From assembly GCA_009746045.1 (NCBI GenBank), contig RPFO01000333.1, positions 1,213,674 through 1,277,673 of the forward strand: a stretch of 64,000 bases of DNA, given 5' to 3'. Of the stretch, positions 11,905-22,574 are shown one piece after another. The stretch comes from Mesostigma viride. Its lineage: Eukaryota > Streptophyta > Mesostigmatophyceae > Mesostigmatales > Mesostigmataceae. Within the stretch, counting starts at the first letter, position 1, and the number at the start of each line of letters is the position of its first letter. A model generated the notes under the pieces. The model searched no databases. It worked only from the letters and a program-made list of their open reading frames with translations, and was not told the DNA's origin. Made by a program: the position numbers and the translations under genes.

Positions 11905-12124
11905 TCACTCCTCCATGGCAATGACGTGAAAGTAAGTAGGTAGAGATCGCCTCAACAGCACAACTGGAGCTGGCCTCAATGGATCTTGGGAGGCCTGTAC
12001 ACAGCACATGTAAAACACAAGGCAGGCATATCAGAAAAGTTGTCAGCACGTCATCCACATGCACTTACGCGTGCACCCAGGATCGTACCACTAGGATGCT
12101 GGTCGCCCAGATATGTCCCATAAA
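11905..12124 (-). other. Possible terminal exons of an unidentified gene
   Basis: On the minus strand, 12069-12124 is bounded by TTTTCAG and GTAAGT, and 11905-11994 by GTACAG and a TGA stop. They join in phase, giving Y-G-T-Y-L-G-D-Q-H-P-S-G then L-R-R-S-L-P-T-Y-F-H-V-I-A-M-E-E-stop. I recognise no family and found no upstream exon, so this may be chance. Confidence 0.25.
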
Positions 12125-13435
12125 CTGAAAATTGTTTCAGTTGCTGGAACTCAGCATCTTATATACTGCAAGGGCCATCCTTGCACAATCTCTGAACAAA
12201 AGAAAAGCCAAAACAGCACCCAGAGACTTTTGTTGATTGTTAGGCAACATATCAGCTTCGCATGTACAAGAGTATGGCACTCAGCAAACATAATCAGCAA
12301 CAATCACACACAGCATCATCCCAAGTTCCGCACGCCAGGGAACGCATGAACCGACGCCATAAGTGGTCATAACCAATACTTAGTTAAGAAACAACTAGAA
12401 ATCCGGGTTTGGGCTTCAAATCGCACTTCATGACCTATGTGGCAGGTCAGCGCCGCAATGCGGACTTAGTGGCATGGTACGGTGACACGAATTACCAACC
12501 GAAAGCGCCGTTAAGCCAGAAAGCTACCACGCAGCCGCCAACAAATTTGATTATGCGGTACCATGCGGCGGTAGCCTGGCAAGAAAATCACGAGATAAAC
12601 TTGCCATTATCTCGACATCCCATGTGCGATATACGTCCCGACTGCCAATATAAGTATTGGAGTCATCGCCCAGAATTGCCGCCTCAGCCCATGCCATGCT
12701 GATCCTGGAAGGGCTGCTCACTGCCTCACCAGCGCCATTCGAAAAGATATCCATGTTAACTTTTTACCTGCCCGTCCCAGTCACGCACAGTCTGATTATT
12801 ATTATTATTATCTAATAACAGAGTTGCTGGATCAGGGACTGCCTGGGTTGAAATCCCGTTGTTGGTCGCTTTACGTTCCAGGAAAAAAAGCAGTAAAGAT
12901 ACCCCGGCAACAAGAAATCGTTCGTCTTGTAAAATCGCCGTGAACCGACCCGCGCAATTGCTCCGAGCCTCCGACTTTGCTGGCTTCGCGTGTGGATGTG
13001 CTGTTTGCGCGCGTAATTTGTTTCTATCGTCGTTTTGCTGGCAACGGGGTTGAGCCCTGACAACGGTCACGACGTCAGTATTGTTTATTGTTATTGCCCA
13101 CGAACGTATGACTGATGGGTCAAGGAACGCTACAGCCTGCTACTGTAGTCGGGCACTTGGGGACTTTGGGAGATGCCGCGTGCGCTGAAGCTACCGACGT
13201 GGCATGTATTGAGTGGGCTGCCACACGCCAGCAGTATCTGGGACCTTTCAGTACATTTGCATTGTGTGCCTTTGTGTGCCCATTCTTTTATCGAACATCA
13301 GCATGGGATGGCAAGTTGGCAACATCAAACATGGCAGGTCAAATATTCAGGATAACAAATCACATCACGTATTGGAGCGTATTGGTCAGTGACCATCAGT
13401 GTCGCACTGCCGCTGCGACGCTGCCCGATGTCGCC

Positions 13436-13463
13436 CGTCTCTCGCAGTGCACTGCGAGAGACG
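13436..13463. repeat. 28-base perfect palindrome
   Basis: CGTCTCTCGCAGTG is followed at once by its exact reverse complement with no loop. I found no larger inverted repeat around it. Confidence 0.8.
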
Positions 13464-14439
13464 ACGGGAGACATTACAATACGGGATACATTACAGTGAC
13501 CCGCAGGGCAGTCAGCCATCGAATAATCCATTATGGCGTGTATTGGTATCTATGGAATATGGAAAGGTGGCCACGAACTCACGGCAGCATTTGAAACGCT
13601 GCCTTTCTTGACATAAAGCCCGGTGAACGATGCACGTTGAAACTGAGATCTGGGAAATGCGGGTTCCTTTTGCGAGAGTTCGATCATGCCCTGTGTTACT
13701 CTCTGTCAACCAAAGTCGTAACCACCTGGCCTTTTTCGAAGTTTTGCTGCCCACTTTGCCTTGTGCGTGCGAACATGGAATGCACCTGACCGTGCTGGTA
13801 CGGCTGGATGGATATTGCGTGCTGCTACGGAGGAGTGAGCAAATAAGGCTTTTCTAGACTTCCAACTGGCGTGGACTACTGGCACTACCCCATTCCCATT
13901 TCCCTGATGTGTGTCCCGCCAACGGAGGGGCATTTTTAGCTCGTTTTGAGTACGCATGTCCAATAGGATTCGTAGCGATGGCTGCATTTTAACCCCTACT
14001 CCCTCCGCCATGTAAGGAAGGGATAACTGTTAGCAAGTCTTGAAAAGATGCGGAGTCTTTTGGTTTCTTCATTCGACTTGAGTCCGACAGCGGACGCAGA
14101 TTTTAAACCGTATTTACGATCCCATGCTAGTCATGAGCAGCCTATCTTATTCGTCCAGCCAGAACACCCTTTCCCAAGCGATTTCCTTCCCTAGAGTCGG
14201 CAAAAACATAATGTGATTAATCCCCATAGTGAATCGCTTGCAGCTACTATGGTTGTCCCATGATTTCCTGTCACCTGTGGATGAATCGCTGGAAAACGTC
14301 CGCGATCTTTTTTTGGAAAACTTTGCCGACCTGCCCAGCGGGGCAGGAGCTCTCATTTAGCTGCCACTAAAGTGTCCCAATCTGCACATATTTTACCAGT
14401 GGGCTCGGGGCTATCGCGGGCATACAATATCGAAAAGGA

Positions 14440-15945
14440 CTTGCCCAGGTCTTGCACAGTCCTCGCTGCTCGGGCTCGACTATTGCACCCAACTTCGCTG
14501 CTTGAACCCGGCAGGGTGTGGAGACGTGGGGGATGCATTGGTGGCAGCCGTGACCGCATCATGCCGGGCGTTAGAGGTCCTGGATGTTAGCGGATCTGCC
14601 GACTCGGATACAGGCATGCTTACGGTTGCTCCGAACTCCCTGGACCTCAAGGAGCTGAATGTGGGCGGGGTTGTGTACGTTACAGACGCCAGCATACAGG
14701 AAGTTGCCGAGCGCTGCCGGCACCTCCACCGCCTGGACATCAGCAGGACAAGGGTGACAGTCGGCAGGTGCCGGTTCGGCCGCCATGGCCAAGGGCAGCA
14801 CCATCATTTGCCACCTGGCGGTCGGGGACTAAAAGCATGTGACAAATGCCGGTGTCATCATGCTCGCAAAGCACTGCCCCGGCCTGCAGCACCTGGACCT
14901 CCAGGGACTTAACTCCATCACCATTTCGAGTGTGATTGCCGTCGCACAGCACTGGCCCAGGTTGCTGGGCTTGATCGTGCGCGTGTGACAGGGTCAACGG
15001 CACCGGTCTCCGAGCGGTGGCGAAGCACTGTCGCCAGCTGGTGCTTATTGACATGTGCGCCATGCTGGTCTTACGGAACACAAGGATGGCGGTGGTGAGC
15101 AAGCTTCCGCGCTTGCGACACCTGGACACATCCTGTTGGGCCAGCGTTGGTGACAAAGTGCTGCTCATGCTGGCAGACAAATATCCGGATCTGCGCCACT
15201 TGTCCTTTAGTGAGGATGTATCGGTTTCTTTCCCCATCTCAAAAGGGGGTATCATCGCGCAAGTGGAGGCATGCGTGCAGCTACAACACCTGCACATCAT
15301 CACTAGCAAGGGAATGTTGGACGCTGGCCTTGCAGCAATCGCGCAGTACTGGGCACCCAGGCTGCGACGCCTGAACCTGGCGAGAAACGCCCGCGTGACG
15401 GAAGCCAGCCGGCGGTTTGTGGGTGAGCGATACTGGGCCCGGGAGCTGGAGGAGCTGACATCAGACTCGTTGTCAACAAGGCTTACCGGCGCTACAGCGT
15501 AGTGGCTCGCACTTGCCCCCCGGCTGCGCTCGTTCAAAATCGATGGTTTCTGCGTGGGGTTTGTGGCAATGTGTGCACCGGTCAGAAAACTGTGCGCAAC
15601 TAGAGAATCTGGGCATCTGCCACTCGGTGGCAGCTGTTCCCGGCTGTGCTCCCTGGCCGTCGCTGGTACTTGCTGCGGGTTCTCGAACCGTGGGGCCGGG
15701 TACGTGGTGGCACTGATGGTGGGATCATGCGCAGGCATCATGGGCAGCTGCAGCATCTGAATCTGGCGGGTGATGAAAAGTCAGATGACCACCGTTGTGT
15801 TGTTCCGGGCCATCGAGCGCTCACGTGTGGAGCTGCACTTGCTGCACTGCACGTGTCTCACAAAAGGGCCATCACAGATGCTGGCGTAAGGGCAATCGCA
15901 CATGGCTGCATGCCGGCGGCTGACCCTGTCCATTAGATCGACGTC
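14440..15945 (+). pseudogene. Frameshifted leucine-rich-repeat (AMN1/F-box LRR type) pseudogene
   Basis: The plus strand holds a string of cysteine-containing LRRs of the FBXL/AMN1 kind. Examples are C-R-A-L-E-V-L-D-V-S-G (about 14570), C-R-H-L-H-R-L-D-I-S (about 14725), C-P-G-L-Q-H-L-D-L-Q-G (about 14885), L-P-R-L-R-H-L-D (about 15105), Y-P-D-L-R-H-L-S-F and P-R-L-R-R-L-N-L-A (about 15365). The reading frame changes several times, stops interrupt it (for example near 14832 and 15500), and no splice sites rescue the breaks. A segment at about 14270-14360 (E-N-V-R-D-L-F-L-E-N-F) could be a decayed F-box-like start. In the functional family these proteins recognise substrates for SCF ubiquitin ligases; this copy looks dead. 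Confidence 0.65.
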
Positions 15946-16699
15946 ATGGGCACGCAGGTTTGACCTTAACTGCGCACTGAGCGTGTTGCGACAAAATAGG
16001 TGCAAGGTTGCATATTAAACTTACTAGGATCGAACAGCAACTTTCTGGCATGCAGTTTCTAGGGGTGAATAATGCTTGAATTAGGTGATAGGCCATGCAG
16101 GCCATTTCATTGCATCTGCATTGAGAAGGGCACGTCTACAAAATTTGATTATATATTCTGCCGCACTGGCTCCTTGATAAAAATAAATTAAAGCACATAT
16201 AGTACTACATATAATAAGATGCACATACTAGCTGGCTCCGATCTTTTTAGGTATTTGTTAGCTTGCGTGCATGCACGGACTCCGAGAAAAGTAACAATGT
16301 TTATTCTTGCAGTACTGACATCAGCTAATTGAATGCCCCAGCGCACCCCCAACACTTTGGGAGAGTGGTCCCAATACAGTTGGTTAGCTGCCAACAGTTC
16401 ATTTCCCCAGAAGGGCCGAGTTCGCAAAGCAGCAGGCACAAAGGCATGCTCGAGCTTGCGCCGACCCCTGGTCAGTATTTTTCCCAGGTCAGTATCAGCC
16501 CCTCGTCAGCATAGGCCCCTGGTCAGTATCAGCCCCTGGTCATTATCGGCAATATCCTTGCGTTTCCTGCCTATGCTGGCTGCCTCGTTGATTCATGACG
16601 CCCATTATTGATACATCTGGCATATATCGGTGGGGCAAAGATCCTCAACACCCGCGATATCCCCCACAAAAGCCAGGCAAGCTGAGCCATGCCGATTCA
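15946..16699. other. Intergenic, no gene seen
   Basis: AT-rich sequence lies between the LRR pseudogene and the kinase 3' end. A small tandem phrase, CCCCTGGTCAGTATC, recurs about four times at 16464-16545. No coding signal is supported. Confidence 0.5.
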
Positions 16700-19600
16700 T
16701 CAGTCCTCGTGGAAGGTGCTGCCGCCAATAAACTCGCGCAGCACGCTGGTCATGGGCACGTACTTGTCGGGGAACTGATGCACGTGCTTGAGCAGCACGC
16801 TCATCAGATCCTGCGCGATGCCGTACTCAGCGCAGCCGGGCTTGACGGTCGCCAGCAGCGGCCATGTGAAACCCTTGAGGACGGCCAACTGATGCAGCAT
16901 GCAAGCACGCCAGGAACCGACCAGGCAGCCAGAGTTAGACAACGCTTGGCAGACACGGCCAGAGGAATGAGGCAGTAGTGGATGGCCGAATTGCCCAAGG
17001 TCCAATGCTATGACTCTACCTTTGGCCACGTTAGCCTGCAATCCAAAGATAATTGTTTGGCGGGAAATGCTGTTGGGGAGTAAGTGATGGGAAGGACTTC
17101 AGCACAAACGGTCGTGGAATACCTTTCATGCTAATATGCTACCACACGAATGTTTGGGCTGTCGGGGGCTAGCACGCAAGCTACCCACACACCCGTCGTC
17201 ATGGCCGAGCGTGAGTCGTCCGGATAGTCCGGGTTACGCGGAGTTGCTATCTGCGACTCCAGACCTGGGGAAGTGAGTCGCGCCACTTGCCTTTGCGGGT
17301 GAAGTATCCGCGTAGAAAAGTACCTCATTGGGTACTCCGTGGCATGCCTTCAGTGCATGTTCACGCACTTACTTACTTACCAATCTTTCATGCTACACAT
17401 TTCAAAGCAACCAGTGCTTGAACCTAGCTGTAACGGCCTTCCAGTTGCTATGCCAGTGCTAGCAGCACGATGCCTCACAACTAGAAACTAACAACTATAA
17501 ACTTGGCTGTCTCATACCAGACGCATCGTGGATCCTGACCCACCCACAGACACAGCAACCAGCTGGTGCACCTGCCCCCTTGTGCAGCAGTATGGCTTAT
17601 GCAGATGTCAGCCTTGTGGGAGTCATGGGGTGATGATTAGCACCCTTAGGCTCCCCACGTGACATGCCAGCCACGTACCACCATGGGAGGGCTCTATGGC
17701 TCACCACCAGCACTTGAAGTGCCATCCGTTTGCTCCAATATCACTCGCTGGCCAAGCCACCCCCATCACTCAACATCAACTTCCACGCATGCTCAACCCT
17801 CCATCTTGACAAACATGGCCACTTGCCCACCAGCTTTGTTCATCGATATCCATCTCCCAGACTTATCGCAGTTCTGCCACCTCATGGACTTGTCACCACC
17901 CACGGCTTGCGTTGCCCCCCTATCTTTCGAGCCCCAACCACGACCGCACAATCCTCAAACCCCCTCACACACGCCCCCCATTCCTCAAACCACCCCAACC
18001 ACGGCCCCCCAATTCCTCAAACCATCCCACCAACCCCCCCCAATCCTTGGGCCCACCCCACCCACGCCCCCTTTGCCCACCTCATAGTCGAGCGCGCTGT
18101 TGAACACGATGTCAGCGCGCGGCGCAAAAGGGAAAATGTTCCGCTCCTCTCCCGCCTTGACGCTCGCCCAGCGCGCGATGGTCTGCTGCGCCGTGCGGCC
18201 GCGGGTGAGGTAGTCGCGGCTGATGCGCCGGATCAGCCGCAGGGGCTGGTTGGAGATGAAGTGGTGGTTGTCCAGGTGGAGCTGCGTCATCGGGGCGATG
18301 TAGATCTTGAACTTGAGCGCATCAGAGATCTCCGCTGTCAGCGTCGGCTGCAGGCTGAAGATGCCCTCCATGATCAGCACTCCCTCCGTGGGGTGCATGC
18401 GCAGCGGGCGGAAGGCGTCGGGCTTGGGCCGCCCGGCCACAAAGTCGAAAATGGGGCACATTACCTGCAGGGTGGACAGGCGCCACATCCAAGAAGCATG
18501 GGCAGCGGTCAGTGGCTCCATGTATCTCAGGCATCCACCAGCATTGAGGTACCTTTAGCAGCGCCGACGCCTGGCCGCACAGCTTACCATATGTAGCTCC
18601 CGACCAACGGACCAAGCCTCCACAAAGAAGCATCCTAGTCCACTGACCTTGGCTCGCCAATGCACCGGGTCCGCCACCCTCTGCATCATACAGCCAGCTA
18701 TGGCCCAGAGAAGTGAACTGGCGGCGGCTCAAGTAGATCAACTGCTGTCCATTCGATTGGCCATCCCGTGAGATAGTGGGTCCATCATGACACTACGGAT
18801 GCCACCATCCTCACATCTACCTGTTTGACGGCTACAGCAGGTAAGTGTGCCCACCGCATCACCCACAGCAGGTTGGCATGTGCCCACCTCATCACCGTGG
18901 AAGAGCGAGTTGATGTGCTGGTTGAGCAGCTCCAGTCGCAGCGCGCGCACGTCCTCATAGTCCAGCTTGCCCTCTGCGTCGCGAGGGTAGGCGGGGTCGT
19001 CGTGCGACCGGTAGTACTCGTCGGTGCTCAGCGTGAGCGGTTTGAGGCCCATCACCTTGAGCGCGATGCGCAGCTTGTTCGCAAACGTGGTCTTGCCTGA
19101 TGGGGGGGCAAGCGAGGCGCAGGCGGGGGCAAACGGGGGGCGAGGAGGGGGGCAAAGGGAAGCCCAGGATGAGAGAATGCAACCGCAGAGGTGGCATCAA
19201 TCATCGAATGTAGTCATCAAGGAAGCTTCCTGGGACAGGGTAGTCCACCCACAAGCTTGGATGAGTGCGATCCCATCAGCCTCCGGCGCCACCATCACCG
19301 CATGCTATGCACGCCAGTAACAGGAAGACTGGCCACACCCAACCACCAAGAACACCCAGGCGGTGTTCAAGTCAGGAAGACAACAGCGCTGGAGGAGTAG
19401 ACAACTGTCGGTGCAACCTGAATCCGCCCCAAAACAACCCCCCCTTAACCTCCCATCCCCCCACCCCACCCCACTGCACCCCATGCCCCACCCTCCACCA
19501 CTCGCCCACCCACACCCATACATGCCCGCAACCTCACACCCACGCCCACAACTGCAACCACGGTCCCCCCTGCCCCCTTCCCTTCCCTTCACCCCACCCC

Positions 19601-21526
19601 ACCCCATGCCACCCAGAGGCAGCCCCTGCATCCTCTTTCACCATGCCCGCGCAGACATGACTATAGTCTAGCAAAATAACCGCCCAAAAGTTTAACCACT
19701 TTTTAAATAGCAAGTAACCACCTTTGATGGGAATGCAAACGACATGGTTTTAATCCCATAACCCATTCACTTTGCAGGCCACGGTCACAGGCGCGCATGC
19801 TCACCCGACGCAATCAGCACTCACCAGACGTGGATGGCCCCGCGATAAGCACCAGCCGCACGCCCGGCCGTTCCTTTATGTCTCGTGCGATCTTGGTCAG
19901 CTTCTGGTCCTGCAGCGCCTCACAGAGCAGCACCACCTCCATCGCGTCCCCTGCCAGGATGCGCTCGTTCAGGTCACCAACACAGGAGATGCCCAGGGTG
20001 TTGCCCCACTCGGACCCCTCCCTGTGGGCCTCGTACATGACCGGGTCGTGGCCCACCGCCTCGCTGTACGCGAAGGAGGCGCGACGCAGCGCGCGCCGAC
20101 GCGGGCTGACCTCCTCCACAACCATCAGGTCGCGCTCGCTCTGCGTAAGGGGCATCGTGCTGGTGCGGGTGGCAGCCGCCAGCGTGCCAGCGGAGACGGG
20201 GAAGGTGAGCAGCACGCCGTAGCGGTGCGCGCGCAGGGTGTAGCCCCACACGCGGCCCGTGTAGGGCGCGAGCGCGCGCATGCGGAGCGCGCAGAAGTCC
20301 ACCCCGAGCCCCTTGGCGCGGCACAGCTCGATGGACGGCCGCGACTGCGAGCTGACCAGCTTGACGCTGTGCGGCTGGCAGCAGCGCTCCAGCATCTCCA
20401 GCGCGGTGTAGTGGCGCACGCTCTCCTCGCTGATGGGGATGTCTTGGTCCACGATCTTGCGCATCGTCTCCAGCACGGTCTCCACGTCCTCGTGCGCCAC
20501 GCTCGTCAGGCCCGGGTAGCTGAAGAAGTAGCCTGCCCGGTTCATGTCGTGCACCAGCTGGACCACGCGGCCAGGGAAGGCAATGGCATTGGCCATGCCA
20601 AAAATCTGGGGGATTGAGGGTGAGAGGGCGGGGGCAAAAGGGGGTTAGCACGGGGCAGAGGGGGGGCGGGAGGGGGGGGAAAAGGGGGAGGAAGGGGGGC
20701 AGGCAGCCGATGGTGTGTGGGTAAGCTGGTTGCATGGGCAGGGAGTGAGACATGGCGTGCATGCGAGCTCATGACAATACGGGTGGGGTTAGCGGTGCCC
20801 TGTCGGTACTGGCTCGGTGCTGAAAAATGCATGGCAGGGATGCCAGGCACTTGTAAGCAAGACGTAAGGTACTCCAAGTGTGCAGAGTGGCTATTGAATC
20901 CGGGACAAGTGGCTGTCAAAAAAGCTGGATGTCTCATGCGGCAGGAAGGGCTTGCCTCCAACCTCCGGAAACATCACGACGCTCCTCAGATTCACATACA
21001 TGCACTGGCGCCTGACCATACAAGGCCTAGCATTTCAATAAGACGCTCCCAATTGAAGCTGAGGCAAGCATGCATGCCACGTCCATCCGCTGGCGCACAG
21101 CATTGCAAACTATTCATTACCACAGCAAGATCAGCCACCAAGGCTTTCGAATTAATTTGGGGGAATCAACCTTGGACTTACAAACGTAAGAGTACGGCGA
21201 AGCACGGCCAGGCCTTCTTCATCCTGCTTCCGTATTGGGTGGACGCTGGCTCCTGGGTCAGTGCGGGTATGGAGAGAAACCACCCGGTTGTCCATCATGG
21301 CGGCCATAATTTCGGGATCATCAAGCATATCCTCAATGCGGACGGTAGGAGAAGCCAGCCGGTGCAAGCTCTCGCTCCCTTCACTTTCCGATTCACCGCC
21401 ATCGCTTTCTGGATAAGCGCGAGGTTTCTTTCGATGCACAAGCCGCTCTGCTATATTCTTATGCCCGGTACTCCGCTTCCTGGGAGTACCGGTACTCTTC
21501 CGGTGTTTAACTGGCGTGCTGCTCAT
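16700..21526 (-). CDS. Bacterial-type nucleoside (uridine) kinase with N-terminal tRNA-synthetase-like domain, five exons
   Basis: Exons, in transcript order: 21182-21526, 19825-20605, 18888-19096, 18081-18464, 16700-16888. They join in frame to 635 aa with GT-AG introns. Residues 1-100 are a charged extension (K-H-R-K-S, then E-S-D-G-G-E-S-E). From about residue 108 the protein follows the bacterial kinases that pair a ThrRS/AlaRS-like second domain with a P-loop kinase. R-R-T-L-T-F, the V-V-Q-L-V-H segment and a G-D-L-N-E-R block lead to the Walker A motif G-P-S-T-S-G-K-T-T (371-379, split by an intron). Then come S-T-D-E-Y-Y, E-G-I-F-S-L, H-H-F-I-S-N, A-R-W-x-S-V-x-x-G-E-E-R-N-I-F-P-F, F-N-S-A-L-D-Y-E and the C-terminal L-R-E-F-I-G-G-S. 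It should phosphorylate a nucleoside, probably uridine. I see no obvious transit peptide. Confidence 0.88.
17328..17392 (+). repeat. Family C tail fragment inside kinase intron 4
   Basis: GTACTCCGTGGCATGCC followed by CACGCACTTACTTACTTACC matches the end of the family C elements at 62240-62337 and 63030-63075. Confidence 0.5.
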
Positions 21527-22574
21527 TCTCCCAGAACTAATGGAGTCACACCAGGCTGAACCCAGTCGTGGTTCGTTCTTGTCAGCTCCAAGGGCTTGTT
21601 CTTGTTATTCGCAGGGTTCACCATTCACCATGCCAATTTGCCCATAATACGTAGGATGAGCACAATCCTCATTGGCGAAGACAAGTGGATCAATGTCACC
21701 ATGTTCATGGCACTCAAGTACTTATGGTGCCGTTAGTATTCCCGGCTCTCTTTCAGTATCCGTCCCTGATACGTCCGAATGTCCTCCTGGACTACCTAGC
21801 CTGGACTTCCTCCTCCAGGCGGCGGATGTATGGGAGCGCTTGGAAAGTCTGAGTTCTAAATGGTAGGTACTCGGTTTGGAGAATGCCTAGTAAATATTGT
21901 AGGCCGGCAATTGGGGACCACAGCTGAGCAGTGAGCACTGAGCAGGGCTATCGCTATGTACCGGTACATAATTATTGCTAAATCCGACGTGCGGGCTCGC
22001 GAGCGGGCAATTATAATTATTGCTGATGAAAGTGCCTGTTGCCCCAGTGCCTTGCATAGCTCTTTGTACCGAATGCGACAGGGCGAACTGCCCTATGTAA
22101 GGTACCTCGCCACGAATAACATCGTCGCCGCGTGAATCCTTACCCTGACCTAAACAAAGGCAGAATCGACAGGCCTAATTACAAGCTGGTGCTGCGGATC
22201 TTCGCGCTGAGATGTTGGCCATGGCGTGGGGATATTGCTGTTGAAACAAGCAAGCGAGCAAAGCATAATTTTACCCGTGTGTGCAGCCATTGACTCCTGC
22301 AAGCTTGCGGTGTCGGTGTCTGCTAAGTCCGAAAGATTACATTCAAAAGGGATGGAAACTTACCCACGTAGAAATTCAGTTCGGCAGATACATTGGTTCG
22401 GCGTATTGGCAGGTTGAAAACGACTATTGGATTCGGCTGCGCACGTACTAGCCTGGCTGTGGTGTATCGGTGCAAAGGGCTCCACGAAAAGGCCGTTAGC
22501 CCAACACGTTGTATCTTACTATCTCGGTCGCCAGCTTGGGCTAGAGCTTGGTAATTACCTCCTTGACATAATCC
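21527..22574. promoter_or_regulatory. Shared upstream region of divergent kinase and dynein genes
   Basis: About 1.05 kb lies between two start codons facing away from each other. No conserved gene feature is seen. A short open stretch at 21655-21870 has no recognisable product. Both promoters must lie here unless there are upstream noncoding exons. I see no clear TATA element. Confidence 0.45.

Larger units (their letters stand above)
11433..14439. other. Mostly uninterpreted region with a few exon-like segments
   Basis: No confident gene is seen in this 3 kb. Minor features are an ATT microsatellite near 12797, a perfect palindrome at 13436-13463 (entered separately) and two splice-bounded open segments on the minus strand at 11905-12124 (entered separately). 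Confidence 0.4.

Noticed and set aside
17659-18103. Proline-rich open frames on the plus strand
   Set aside because: They come from the C-rich polypyrimidine tract of the last kinase intron (minus-strand gene) and lack any domain.
19772-20617. 281-codon plus-strand open frame
   Set aside because: It is the antisense shadow of kinase exon 2, which has clear family motifs and matching splice phases.
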